This document shows positions 33,465-42,629 of a stretch of DNA of 64,000 nt, piece after piece. The notes under the pieces are model-generated. The model had not been told where the DNA came from. It ran no database searches and worked only from the letters and a program-made list of their open reading frames with translations. The stretch lies in the NCBI RefSeq assembly GCF_000613185.1, contig NZ_CCBB010000001.1, forward strand, positions 1,302,001-1,366,000, given 5' to 3'. This DNA is from Mycolicibacterium cosmeticum. GTDB taxonomy: Bacteria; Actinomycetota; Actinomycetes; Mycobacteriales; Mycobacteriaceae. Each line of letters starts with the position of its first letter. The stretch's first letter is position 1. Both the position numbers and the translations under genes were made by a program.

Positions 33465-36400
33465 ATGAGCGACGCACGGATCTGCGGTCATGCCCGATAC
33501 GTGGGCCGGGTCGGCGCGCTCGCGGTCGCGCTCGGTATCGGGGTGGGTATCACCGCCGTCCCCGCGGTGGCGGGGGCCGAACCCGAGACGACGTCGACCG
33601 AGACGTCCGGCACCGGCACGTCCAGCACCACGAGCGCCCCCGACACCGCGGGCACCGCTGCTGTCACCGCGGCCACCGCAGCCTCCGAGTCCCAGATCGC
33701 GGCGGCGACGGTGACCACCCCGGAGCAGAAGTCCGACAAGCCCACCACCAAGAAGAACCGAAAAACGGCGCCGCGCGCCAGCACCCACACCTCGAAGAAG
33801 ACCACGCCGACCGCCGAACCGCGGACCGCCGGCACGGCCGATCAGCCGGCGGCCAAGACCGACACCACCCCGGCCACAGCCGCGGCCGCCACCGCGCAGC
33901 CCGCCCCCACCGTCACCGCCGCGGTCAGTTCCGTTGTGCAGCAACCCGTCCCGGCGCTCGCACCCCGGCCCAGCACGCCACCGCTGGTCAAGGCCGTCCA
34001 AACTTTCCTGACCGCGCTCACCGCCCCGTTCCTCGGCGGCGGGTCGGTGCCGCACCTCGAGTTCCCCGGCCTGTGGGTGCTGATGGCCGCCGCCCGCCGT
34101 GAACTCGGGCTCTCGGATGCCACCGCCGACACCGCCACCCGCAGCACCGAGACCCAGACCGTCAGCGCACTGAGCCTCACCACGGCCACCGCCACGGTCA
34201 CCAACCTGCCGCCGCAACCCGACACCACCACCCTGGGCGAGGCGGACCCGACCACCGGCGCGGTGACCGGTCAGGTCCACGCCGTCGACCCGGAGGGCAA
34301 GGCGGTGACCTATGCGCTGGTCACCCCGCCGACGCTGGGCACCGTCAAGTTCAGCTCCATCGGCGCGTTCACCTACACCCCCACCGCCGCGCAGCGGGTG
34401 CAAGCCGGCCTCGGTTCGGTTCCCGACGCCGTGTTCCGTGTGACGGCGTACGACGGCAGCACCGCCAAAGTGCCGTTCGACGTGGCCGTTCCGATCGCCC
34501 CGACCCCGGTGCAGCTGCTCAGTCCGGTCGGCACCGGCCAGTCCACCGCCATCGCGGCAACCAACACGCGCGCCTACCTCACCGACTCCGCGGCCGGCAC
34601 ACTGACGGTGGTCAACACCCTCGACGGCACTGTGGTCAAGACCATCGCGGTCGGCCCCAACCCCACGGCGGTCGCGGTCCGGCCCGATGGCAAGTACGTC
34701 TATGTCGCCGACACCGCGAGCAAGACCATCTCGGTGATCGATGCGGCCACCAACACCGTCAAGCGCACGATCGGCACCAGCGCCACCCCCACCAGCCTGG
34801 CCATCAGCCCCTCCGGCGGAACCCTGTTCATCGGCAACGCGACCGGCAAGGTCGCGAAGTTCAGCACGTCGACCAATTCGATCACCGGCTGGATCAGCAA
34901 CACCGTCGGCGCCACCTCGGTGATCCTGAGTCCCGACGGCAAGAAGCTCTACGCCACCACGCCGGCCGGGGTCGCCGTGTACACCACCTCGTCCTGGTGG
35001 AACTCCGCCAAAGTGCTTGCCATTCCGGGGAGTTCACCCACCGCCGTGGCCGCCGCCAAGGACGGCTCACGGCTGTACGTGGTCACCGACGGCGGCACCG
35101 TCAAGGTGGTGGAAACCGCCAAGTACACGGTGGTGGACCAGTTCGAGGCCACCGCGCCGGTGCGGGCGGCGACCGTCAACAAGGACGGCTCGCTGCTGCT
35201 GGTCACCGCGGCCGGCGGCGAGTTGACGGTGTACGACGCCAAGACCGACGCCCTGCTCACCACGCTGGACACCGGTGACACGGTGCACGGCATCGCCGCC
35301 AGCCCCGACGGCATGCAGCTCTACACCGCCGGCGGCAGCGCCATGCGGGTGGTGTCCCTGGTGCCCACCAACACCAAACCCGTTGTGGCCGTGCCGATCA
35401 CCACCTCCAGCACGGTCACCGGTGTGGTGAGCGGTTCCACTGGGGTCACCGACGCCGACGCCGACCCGCTGAAGATCACCGTGCTCAGCGCACCGGTGCG
35501 CGGCACCGTCAGCTTCGGCGCCGACGGCACGTTCACCTACACCCCCACCGCCACCGCTCGGCACAAGGCGGCCGCCGACACGGCGCCGACCACCGATCTG
35601 TCCGACACCTTCACCTTCACCGTCGACGACGGTCGCCGCGGGGTGGTGCAGCAGACCATCACCGTCACCGTCGTCCCGGCCAACAAGGCACCGACGGTGA
35701 AAACCACGGTGGGGACGGCGAATACGTCGACCGGCGTGATCACCGGGTCGGTGAAGGGCACCGACGGCGACGCCGACCGGATCTACTACGAGGGCACCGT
35801 CTCGACGTTGCAGGGCACCGCGGTGGTCAAGGCCGACGGCACCTTCACCTACACCCCGACGGTCACCGCGCGGCACGCGGCCGCGGCGGCCACCGGCCCC
35901 ACCCAGGACACCTTCACCGTCACCGTGGACGACGGCCACGGCGCGGTGATCCAGGTGCCGGTCACCGTCACCGTCTACCCACGCAACACCGCCCCGACGA
36001 CCGCCACCGTGAGCACGCCGCTCGTCAGCGCCTACACCGGGCGGGTGACCGGCCGGATCACCACCACCGACGCCGACGGCGACCCCCTCACCTACACCTC
36101 CACCGGCCCGGCCAAGGGCGCCGTCGTGGTCAACGCCGACGGCTCGTTCAGCTACACCCCGACCGCTGCCGCCCGTGCGGCGGGCACCGGCACCGACACG
36201 TTCACCGTCACCATCAGCGACGGCCACGGCGGCAGCCGGGCGGTCACCGTCACAGTCGCGGTGACCGCCTCCACCCCGGGCAACGACCTGCCCGTGGCGG
36301 TCACCAATGCCTATGTGGCCAACACCAATTCATCGACGGGCGTGGTCACCGGCCAGGTGAACGCCACCGACAGCACCGCCCTGACCTACCTGCTCGACTC

Positions 36401-38249
36401 CACCATCGCCAGCACGGTCGGCTCGGTGGTCGTCAACGCCGACGGCACCTTCACCTTCACCCCGAGCACCGTCGCCCGGTACCACTCCTGGTTCACCCCG
36501 CAGCCCGACGTGGCGACCTTCACCGTCGCCGCGTACGACGGCCGGGACGGCATCCCGGTGGATGTCAGCGTGCCGATCACCGCACTGCACCCGGACGCCG
36601 ACGGCACCCTCACCCTCGCCGAACTGAAGACCCTGGCCGGCACCGGCGACGTCGATGTCAGCAAGAACGCCAACGGCACCGTGCGCAATATCGACGGCAC
36701 GTTCACCGTCGCCACGGTGTCCGACGCCGCGTCCGCGGCCGCGGTGCTGAACAAGGTCGCCACCCTGCTGGGCGCCCCCGCCGGCTTCGCTGACGCCGCC
36801 CGGATCGCCGTGTCCACCACGGCCTACAACGGCGACGTGTTCTACCGGCTCACCCAACGGGTCGGCGGGCTGGCCGTGCTGGGCAGCGAGGTGGTGCTGG
36901 CCACCGACAGCACCGGGCGGGTGACCGGGCTGGTGAGCAACTACGACTCCGCGCTCGGCAGCGTCAACACCACGCCCACGCCGTCGCTCGGTCACGCCGC
37001 CGACGCCGAGGCCATCGTCCGCAACGACCTGCTGACCGGCCTGGCCGGCACCCCCAGCCAGGCCACCAAGGACGCCTTCCTGGCCACCCTGCACCTGGCC
37101 ACCGATCTGGTGATCTACGACCAGGATGTCAGTGAGAACCTGAACACCCTGGTCCGGTTCCACCCGGCCGCGCTGGCCTGGCGGGTGGTGGTCGACTCGG
37201 CGCCCGACAGCCCGTACCCGTCCGAGGGCGTCACCTATTTCATCTACGCCAACGGCAGCAACGCCGGCCAGATCTTCTCCGAATTCTCCAGTGCGCAACA
37301 GGCTTTGAGCCCGCTGCGGTCCAGCGGCACCGACCTGCTGGGCGCCACCCGCACCGTCGGCGCCGGCAACACCGGGTCGGCCCTGGTGCTCAGCGACCCG
37401 ACCCGCAATATCACCACCTACACCACCACCTATGTCAGCAGCGGCTGGCCCGGGCTGCCGAGCATCCCCGGCACCACCGTCGCCTACACCTCCAGCTGGG
37501 GCACGGCCGCGGTGTCGGCGCAGGCCAACATGACCCGCGTGTACGACTACTACTCGACGGTGCTGGGCCGGACCTCGTTCGACGACAACGGTGCGCCCAT
37601 CGTGCTCAGCATCGACTACAACCCGAGCGGATCGGCGGCGACGGGCTGGCGCAACGCGGCCTGGACCGGTTCGGAGCTGGTGTTCGGCGACTCCGGCGCC
37701 ACCCAGGCCGCCCTGGACCTGGTCGGGCACGAATACACCCACGCGGTCATCCAGTACGTCAACGGATTCGCCTACCTCGGCGAGTCCGGGGCGCTGAACG
37801 AGGGCTATGCCGACATCATGGGCGCCCTCATCGAGAACAAAACCGGAAGCGGCCGATGGCTTTTCGCCGAGGACGCGGCCGGAAACCCGTACCGCAGCAT
37901 GCAGGACCCATCGGCCTACGGTCAGCCCGAGACCTACGGCGGCCGCTACGTGGACCCCTGCGGCTGCCACGACAACACCACCGACGACTTCGACTACGTG
38001 CACAGCAACAGCGGGATCCTCACCTTCGCCGCGTACAAGATGATGGACGCCACCAAGAACGAGGTGTCCGGCGAACAGTGGGCGCGGGTGTTCTACGAGT
38101 CGCTGTACCGGATGCCGTCGACGGCCCGGTTCGTCGACGCCCGCTACGCGGTGATCGCCAGCGCCCGCGCCAACGGATTCACCGCAAGCCAGATCGCGGC
38201 GATCAAGACGGCGTTCGACGCGGTGGGCGTGACGGCCTCGGCGCTGTGA
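33465..38249 (+). CDS. Large secreted mosaic M4 (thermolysin-type) metalloprotease with beta-propeller and cadherin/VCBS-like repeats
   Basis: This 1594-residue protein starts with a Sec-type signal (GRVGALAVALGIGVGITAVPAVAGA) and a Thr/Ala/Lys-rich linker. A mycobacterial PGLWVLMAAARRELG segment follows, then a VCBS/cadherin-like repeat (about 248-348), a YVTN-type beta-propeller (about 349-633) and four more such repeats (about 634-1040). Next come a degenerate EF-hand-like loop, an FTP/PepSY-like propeptide (about 1045-1330) and a C-terminal M4 peptidase. All catalytic residues are present: H1422, E1423, H1426, E1446 and H1513, with thermolysin spacing (23 residues between the two Glu). 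No wall anchor or C-terminal helix is seen. It is probably a zymogen cleaving host or environmental proteins; substrate and partners are unknown. Confidence 0.9.
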   Translation: MSDARICGHARYVGRVGALAVALGIGVGITAVPAVAGAEPETTSTETSGTGTSSTTSAPDTAGTAAVTAATAASESQIAAATVTTPEQKSDKPTTKKNRKTAPRASTHTSKKTTPTAEPRTAGTADQPAAKTDTTPATAAAATAQPAPTVTAAVSSVVQQPVPALAPRPSTPPLVKAVQTFLTALTAPFLGGGSVPHLEFPGLWVLMAAARRELGLSDATADTATRSTETQTVSALSLTTATATVTNLPPQPDTTTLGEADPTTGAVTGQVHAVDPEGKAVTYALVTPPTLGTVKFSSIGAFTYTPTAAQRVQAGLGSVPDAVFRVTAYDGSTAKVPFDVAVPIAPTPVQLLSPVGTGQSTAIAATNTRAYLTDSAAGTLTVVNTLDGTVVKTIAVGPNPTAVAVRPDGKYVYVADTASKTISVIDAATNTVKRTIGTSATPTSLAISPSGGTLFIGNATGKVAKFSTSTNSITGWISNTVGATSVILSPDGKKLYATTPAGVAVYTTSSWWNSAKVLAIPGSSPTAVAAAKDGSRLYVVTDGGTVKVVETAKYTVVDQFEATAPVRAATVNKDGSLLLVTAAGGELTVYDAKTDALLTTLDTGDTVHGIAASPDGMQLYTAGGSAMRVVSLVPTNTKPVVAVPITTSSTVTGVVSGSTGVTDADADPLKITVLSAPVRGTVSFGADGTFTYTPTATARHKAAADTAPTTDLSDTFTFTVDDGRRGVVQQTITVTVVPANKAPTVKTTVGTANTSTGVITGSVKGTDGDADRIYYEGTVSTLQGTAVVKADGTFTYTPTVTARHAAAAATGPTQDTFTVTVDDGHGAVIQVPVTVTVYPRNTAPTTATVSTPLVSAYTGRVTGRITTTDADGDPLTYTSTGPAKGAVVVNADGSFSYTPTAAARAAGTGTDTFTVTISDGHGGSRAVTVTVAVTASTPGNDLPVAVTNAYVANTNSSTGVVTGQVNATDSTALTYLLDSTIASTVGSVVVNADGTFTFTPSTVARYHSWFTPQPDVATFTVAAYDGRDGIPVDVSVPITALHPDADGTLTLAELKTLAGTGDVDVSKNANGTVRNIDGTFTVATVSDAASAAAVLNKVATLLGAPAGFADAARIAVSTTAYNGDVFYRLTQRVGGLAVLGSEVVLATDSTGRVTGLVSNYDSALGSVNTTPTPSLGHAADAEAIVRNDLLTGLAGTPSQATKDAFLATLHLATDLVIYDQDVSENLNTLVRFHPAALAWRVVVDSAPDSPYPSEGVTYFIYANGSNAGQIFSEFSSAQQALSPLRSSGTDLLGATRTVGAGNTGSALVLSDPTRNITTYTTTYVSSGWPGLPSIPGTTVAYTSSWGTAAVSAQANMTRVYDYYSTVLGRTSFDDNGAPIVLSIDYNPSGSAATGWRNAAWTGSELVFGDSGATQAALDLVGHEYTHAVIQYVNGFAYLGESGALNEGYADIMGALIENKTGSGRWLFAEDAAGNPYRSMQDPSAYGQPETYGGRYVDPCGCHDNTTDDFDYVHSNSGILTFAAYKMMDATKNEVSGEQWARVFYESLYRMPSTARFVDARYAVIASARANGFTASQIAAIKTAFDAVGVTASAL

Positions 38250-38255
38250 GGCCGG

Positions 38256-41213
38256 CTAGTCCCCGAACACCTTGCGCACCACGGCTTTCGCCCGCCGGGT
38301 AACGCGCAGATAGTTGTCCAGGAATTCCCCGCCGTCGCCGTCGGCCCAACCGGCCGCCAGGGCGACGGCGTTGAGTTGCCGGCCGGGACCGGGCAGCTGG
38401 TCGGTCGGCTTGCCGCGCACCAGCACCAGCGCGTTACGCGCCCGGGTGGCCGTCAGCCAGGCCTGGCGCAGCTGATCGACGTCACCCTCGGCGATCAACT
38501 CGGCGGCGCCGATCGCGTTCAGTGTCTGCAGGGTCGAGGTGTTGTGCAGCGCCGGGATCTTGTCGGCGAACCGCAGTTGCAGCAGCTGCACCGTCCACTC
38601 CACATCGGCCAGCCCGCCCCGGCCCAGCTTGGTGTGGGTGTTCGGATCGGCGCCGCGCGGCAGCCGTTCGGCGTCCACCCGGGCCTTGATCCGCCGGATC
38701 TCCTGCACGGTCTCCGGTGAGATACCGCCCTCGGGATAGCGGGTCTTGTCGATCGTCCGCAGGAACCGCTCCCCCAGCTCGGCGTCGCCGGCCACTTTGT
38801 GCGCGCGCAGCAACGCCTGCACCTCCCACGGCTGCGCCCATTGCGCGTAATACGCCTCGTAGGACGAAAGCGTCCGCACCAGTGGGCCATTGCGGCCTTC
38901 GGGCCTGAGGTTGGCGTCCACCTCCAGCGGCGGATCCGAGCTGGGCATCCCCAACAGGCTGCGCACCTGTTCAGCAACCCCGACCGACCAGCGCACCGCG
39001 GCGGACTCCTCGACCCCGGGCATCGGCTCGCACACGAACATCACGTCGGCGTCGGACCCGTAACCCAGTTCGCCGCCGCCGAGGCGGCCCATGCCGATCA
39101 CCGCGATCCGGGCCGGCGGCCCGCCCTGCGGCGACCGGTCCCGGATCACCGCGTCCAGCGCGCACTGCAGCACCGCCACCCAGATGCTGGTCAACGCCTG
39201 GCACACGTCGGTGACGTCGAGCATGCCGAGCAGGTCCGCGGACGCCACCCTGGCCAGTTCGCGGCGGCGCAGGGTGCGCGCCGCGGCGATGGCCCGGGCC
39301 GGGTCGGCGTGCCGGGCGGCCGAGGCGACCAGGGCACGCGCCACGCTGTCCGGGTCCACCTCCAGCAGCTTGGGGCCCTGCGGCCCGTCCGCGTACAACT
39401 GGATCACCTCGGGGGCCCGCATCAGCAGATCAGGCACGTATGCCGAGGTGCCGAGCACCCGCATCAGGCGTTTGGCCACCGCGCCCTCGTCGCGCAGGGT
39501 GGACAGGTACCACCGCAGATCGCCCAGCTCCTCGCTGATCCGGCGGTAGGACAGCAGCCCGGCGTCCGGGTCGGGGGTGTCCGAGAGCCAGTCCAGCAGG
39601 GTGGGCAGCAGCACCTTCTGCACCTGCCCGCGCCGGCCGCCCTCACTGCTCAGCGCCGCCAGATGGGTCAGCGCGCTCTGCGGGCCTTCGTAGCCCAGCG
39701 CGGCGAGCTGCCGTTCGGCGGCGTCGGTGCTCATCACGTCGAAGCCTTGGTTCCCAACCGATTCCAGCAACGGTTGGTAGAACAACTTGGCATGCAGCCG
39801 GGACACCCGCATGCTCTGGCGCTTCAGTTCCTCGCGCAGCACCCCCGCGGCGTCGTGGCGGCCGTCGGGCCGGATGTGCGCGGCGCGGGCCAGCCAGCGC
39901 ATCGCCTCCTCGTCGTCATCCTCGGGCAGCAGGTGGGTGCGTTTGAGGCGCTGCAACTGCAGCCGGTGCTCCAGCAGGCGCAGGAACTCGTAGGAGGCCG
40001 TCATGTTGGCGGCGTCGTCGCGGCCGACGTACCCGCCGGATCCGAGTGCGGCCAGCGCGTCCACCGTCGACGCCACGTGCAGCGACTCGTCGTTGCGGCC
40101 GTGCACCAGCTGCAGCAACTGCACCGCGAACTCGACATCACGCAGGCCGCCGGTGCCGAGTTTGAGTTCGCGGGAGCGCACCCCGGCCGGCACCAGTTCT
40201 TCCACCCGGCGCCGCATCGCCTGCACGTCGGGCACGAAATCCTCACGCTCACAAGCGGTCCAGACCATCGGCAGGATTGCGGCGATGTACTGCGCGCCGA
40301 GTTCGGCATCGCCGACGGCGGCGCGTGCCTTGAGCAGGGCCTGGAATTCCCAGGTCTTCGCCCAGCGCTCGTAGTAGGCGATGTGCGATTCCAGGGTGCG
40401 CACCAACTGCCCGCGCTTGCCCTCGGGGCGCAGCGCGGCGTCCACCTCGAAGAAGGTGTCGCTGGCGAAGCGCATCATCTCCCCGGCCACCCGGGCGGTG
40501 ATGGCGTCGGCGGTCTCGCCGACGAAGATGACGTCCACATCGCTGACGTAATTCAGTTCGCGCGCACCGCATTTGCCCATGGCGATGACGGCCAGCCGCG
40601 GCGCCGGGGTGTCCGCACCGCACACCGTGGCGGTCGCGACGGCCAGCGCCGCGGCCAGGGCGGCGTCGGCCAGGTCGGACAGGTGTGCGCCGACGGTGCT
40701 AAATTCCAGCACCGGTTCGTTCTCGACGGTCGGGGCCAGGTCCAGTCCGGCCAGCACCAGCAACCGGTCCCGGTACAGGGCGCGCAGCGAGGCCTGCACC
40801 GAGCGGGTGTCGCTGGTGCTCTGCGCGACCGCGACGAATTCGTCGCGCAACTGGGCGGCGCCGGGCAGGGTGCCCGCGCCGGCCAGCAGATGCCAGGACT
40901 GCGGCCGGGCCACCAGGTGGTCGCCGAGGGCCACCGATCCGCCGAGCACGGAGAACAACCGGCCGCGCAGCGGCTTGTCCTTGAGCAGCGCCTGGTTCAG
41001 CTCATCCCAGCCGTCGCCCAGTTCGTCGGCCAGCCGCACCATGGTGAGCAGCGCGGCGTCGGCGTCGGGCGCACGCGACAGCGACCACAACAGTTCGACG
41101 TACTCGTCGGTGTTCCAGCCCAGTCGGTCCAGCCGGTCGCGCGCCGGCGCGTCGACGAGACCGAGCCGTCCGACGCTGGGCAGCTTCGGGCGCTGGGTGG
41201 CTGGTTTTGGCAC
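38256..41213 (-). CDS. glnE: Bifunctional glutamine synthetase adenylyltransferase/adenylyl-removing enzyme GlnE
   Basis: This 985-residue enzyme controls GlnA1 by adding or removing AMP at Y406. It has two nucleotidyltransferase domains, each with the (S)DxD metal motif: [12 protein letters not shown] in the N-terminal half and [12 protein letters not shown] in the C-terminal half, separated by helical regulatory segments. In mycobacteria glnE is essential because it prevents runaway glutamine synthesis. The GTG at 41213 lies 9 bases after the glnA2 stop, so glnA2-glnE form one transcription unit. Confidence 0.96.
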   Translation of the reverse strand: MPKPATQRPKLPSVGRLGLVDAPARDRLDRLGWNTDEYVELLWSLSRAPDADAALLTMVRLADELGDGWDELNQALLKDKPLRGRLFSVLGGSVALGDHLVARPQSWHLLAGAGTLPGAAQLRDEFVAVAQSTSDTRSVQASLRALYRDRLLVLAGLDLAPTVENEPVLEFSTVGAHLSDLADAALAAALAVATATVCGADTPAPRLAVIAMGKCGARELNYVSDVDVIFVGETADAITARVAGEMMRFASDTFFEVDAALRPEGKRGQLVRTLESHIAYYERWAKTWEFQALLKARAAVGDAELGAQYIAAILPMVWTACEREDFVPDVQAMRRRVEELVPAGVRSRELKLGTGGLRDVEFAVQLLQLVHGRNDESLHVASTVDALAALGSGGYVGRDDAANMTASYEFLRLLEHRLQLQRLKRTHLLPEDDDEEAMRWLARAAHIRPDGRHDAAGVLREELKRQSMRVSRLHAKLFYQPLLESVGNQGFDVMSTDAAERQLAALGYEGPQSALTHLAALSSEGGRRGQVQKVLLPTLLDWLSDTPDPDAGLLSYRRISEELGDLRWYLSTLRDEGAVAKRLMRVLGTSAYVPDLLMRAPEVIQLYADGPQGPKLLEVDPDSVARALVASAARHADPARAIAAARTLRRRELARVASADLLGMLDVTDVCQALTSIWVAVLQCALDAVIRDRSPQGGPPARIAVIGMGRLGGGELGYGSDADVMFVCEPMPGVEESAAVRWSVGVAEQVRSLLGMPSSDPPLEVDANLRPEGRNGPLVRTLSSYEAYYAQWAQPWEVQALLRAHKVAGDAELGERFLRTIDKTRYPEGGISPETVQEIRRIKARVDAERLPRGADPNTHTKLGRGGLADVEWTVQLLQLRFADKIPALHNTSTLQTLNAIGAAELIAEGDVDQLRQAWLTATRARNALVLVRGKPTDQLPGPGRQLNAVALAAGWADGDGGEFLDNYLRVTRRAKAVVRKVFGD

Positions 41214-41222
41214 GCCCCTAAG

Positions 41223-42563
41223 CTACAGCGACAGGTAGTTCTTCAACTCGAACGGGGTGACGGTGCTGCGGTAGCTCTCCCACTCGGTGCGCTTGTTGCG
41301 CAGGAAGTAGTCGAAGACGTGCTCCCCCAACGCTTCCGCGACCAGTTCGGAGTTCTCCATCTCGGCCAGCGCCACGCCCAGGCTGCCGGGCAGCTCCTTG
41401 TATCCCATGGCGCGGCGCTCCTCGGCGGTCAGGCTCCACACGTTGTCCTCGGCCTGGGGGCCCAGGGTGTAGCCCTTCTCGACACCGCGCAGGCCGGCGG
41501 CCAGCAGCACCGCGAATGCCAGGTACGGGTTGCAGGCCGAGTCGGGGCTGCGCACCTCGACGCGGCGGCTGGACGCCTTGCGGGGGGTGTACATCGGCAC
41601 CCGCACCAGGGCCGACCGGTTGGCCGCGCCCCAGGACGCCGCCGTCGGCGCCTCGCCGCCGTGCACCAGCCGCTTGTAGGAGTTGACCCACTGGTTGGTG
41701 ACGGCGCTGATCTCGCTGGCGTGCTCCAGGATGCCGGCGATGAACGACTTGGCGACATCGGAGAGTTGCAGCGGGTCGTTGGGGTCGTGGAAGGCGTTGG
41801 TCTCACCCTCGAACAGGCTCATGTGGGTGTGCATGGCCGAGCCCGGGTACTGGCTGAACGGCTTGGGCATGAAGGACGCCCGCACACCGTCGGCCAGCGC
41901 GACCTCCTTGACGACGTACCGGAACGTCATCACGTTGTCGGCCATGGACAGGGCGTCGGCGTAGCGCAGGTCGATCTCCTGCTGACCGGGGGCGCCCTCG
42001 TGGTGGCTGAACTCCACCGAGATGCCCATCTGCTCCAGCGCGTCGATGGCGTGCCTGCGGAAGTTGGGCGCGGCGTCGTGCACGGCCTGGTCGAAGTAGC
42101 CGCCGTTGTCGGCCGGCACCGGCACCGAGCCGTCGTCCTCACCGGGCTTGAGCAGGAAGAACTCGATCTCGGGATGCACGTAGCAGGAGAAGCCGAGGTC
42201 GCTGGCCTTGGCCAGCTGGCGGCGCAGCACGTGCCGGGAATCGGCCCAGGACGGCGATCCGTCGGGCATGGTGATATCGCAGAACATCCGCGCCGAGTAG
42301 TGCTTGCCGGCGCTCGTGGTCCACGGCAGCACCTGGAAGGTGGACGGGTCGGGGCGCGCCACGGTGTCCGATTCGTAGACGCGGGCGAAGCCCTCGATCG
42401 AGGAACCGTCGAAGCCGATGCCCTCTTCGAACGCACCTTCCAGCTCGGCGGGGGCGATCGCCACCGACTTCAGGTATCCGAGGACGTCGGTGAACCACAG
42501 CCGCACGAACCGGATATCGCGTTCCTCCAGCGTGCGCAGCACAAATTCCTTCTGGCGGTCCAT
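41223..42563 (-). CDS. glnA2: Glutamine synthetase family protein GlnA2
   Basis: This 446-residue type I-alpha glutamine synthetase homologue lacks the adenylylation-site tyrosine segment found in GlnA1. Active-site stretches FDGSSIEGF, EFSHHEGAPGQQEIDLRY, GSAMHTHMSL and NRSALVRVP are present, so it is likely catalytic. In M. tuberculosis GlnA2 is not the main glutamine-forming enzyme. It is cotranscribed with glnE. Its start is preceded by a leaderless -10 and a GlnR-like box. Confidence 0.95.
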   Translation of the reverse strand: MDRQKEFVLRTLEERDIRFVRLWFTDVLGYLKSVAIAPAELEGAFEEGIGFDGSSIEGFARVYESDTVARPDPSTFQVLPWTTSAGKHYSARMFCDITMPDGSPSWADSRHVLRRQLAKASDLGFSCYVHPEIEFFLLKPGEDDGSVPVPADNGGYFDQAVHDAAPNFRRHAIDALEQMGISVEFSHHEGAPGQQEIDLRYADALSMADNVMTFRYVVKEVALADGVRASFMPKPFSQYPGSAMHTHMSLFEGETNAFHDPNDPLQLSDVAKSFIAGILEHASEISAVTNQWVNSYKRLVHGGEAPTAASWGAANRSALVRVPMYTPRKASSRRVEVRSPDSACNPYLAFAVLLAAGLRGVEKGYTLGPQAEDNVWSLTAEERRAMGYKELPGSLGVALAEMENSELVAEALGEHVFDYFLRNKRTEWESYRSTVTPFELKNYLSL

Positions 42564-42569
42564 GACCGA

Positions 42570-42575
42570 AGCCTA
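42570..42575 (-). promoter_or_regulatory. Leaderless -10 box of glnA2
   Basis: On the minus strand TAGGCT lies six bases before the glnA2 ATG, so glnA2-glnE would be transcribed without a leader. Confidence 0.45.
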
Positions 42576-42585
42576 GGCAGCGGCT

Positions 42586-42601
42586 GTTAAATCCGTGTTA
42601 C
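42586..42601 (-). promoter_or_regulatory. GlnR-like box upstream of glnA2-glnE
   Basis: On the minus strand GTAAC-ACGGAT-TTAAC differs from GTnAC-n6-GnAAC at one conserved position. It lies ten bases upstream of the candidate -10, overlapping the -35 region. Confidence 0.4.
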
Positions 42602-42629
42602 ACACGTGTCGCGGTTTGGGCGGCGCGGC

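Noticed and set aside
33465..38249. Genomic island carrying the M4 protease
   Set aside because: Base composition matches the surroundings and no integrase, transposase or direct repeats flank the gene; lineage-specific gain or loss cannot be decided from this window.
38799..42590. Open frame of 1263 codons on the plus strand
   Set aside because: It is antisense to glnE and glnA2, whose motifs are clear, and its product is rich in Gly/Arg/His/Gln without any recognised domain. Such frames are common in GC-rich DNA.
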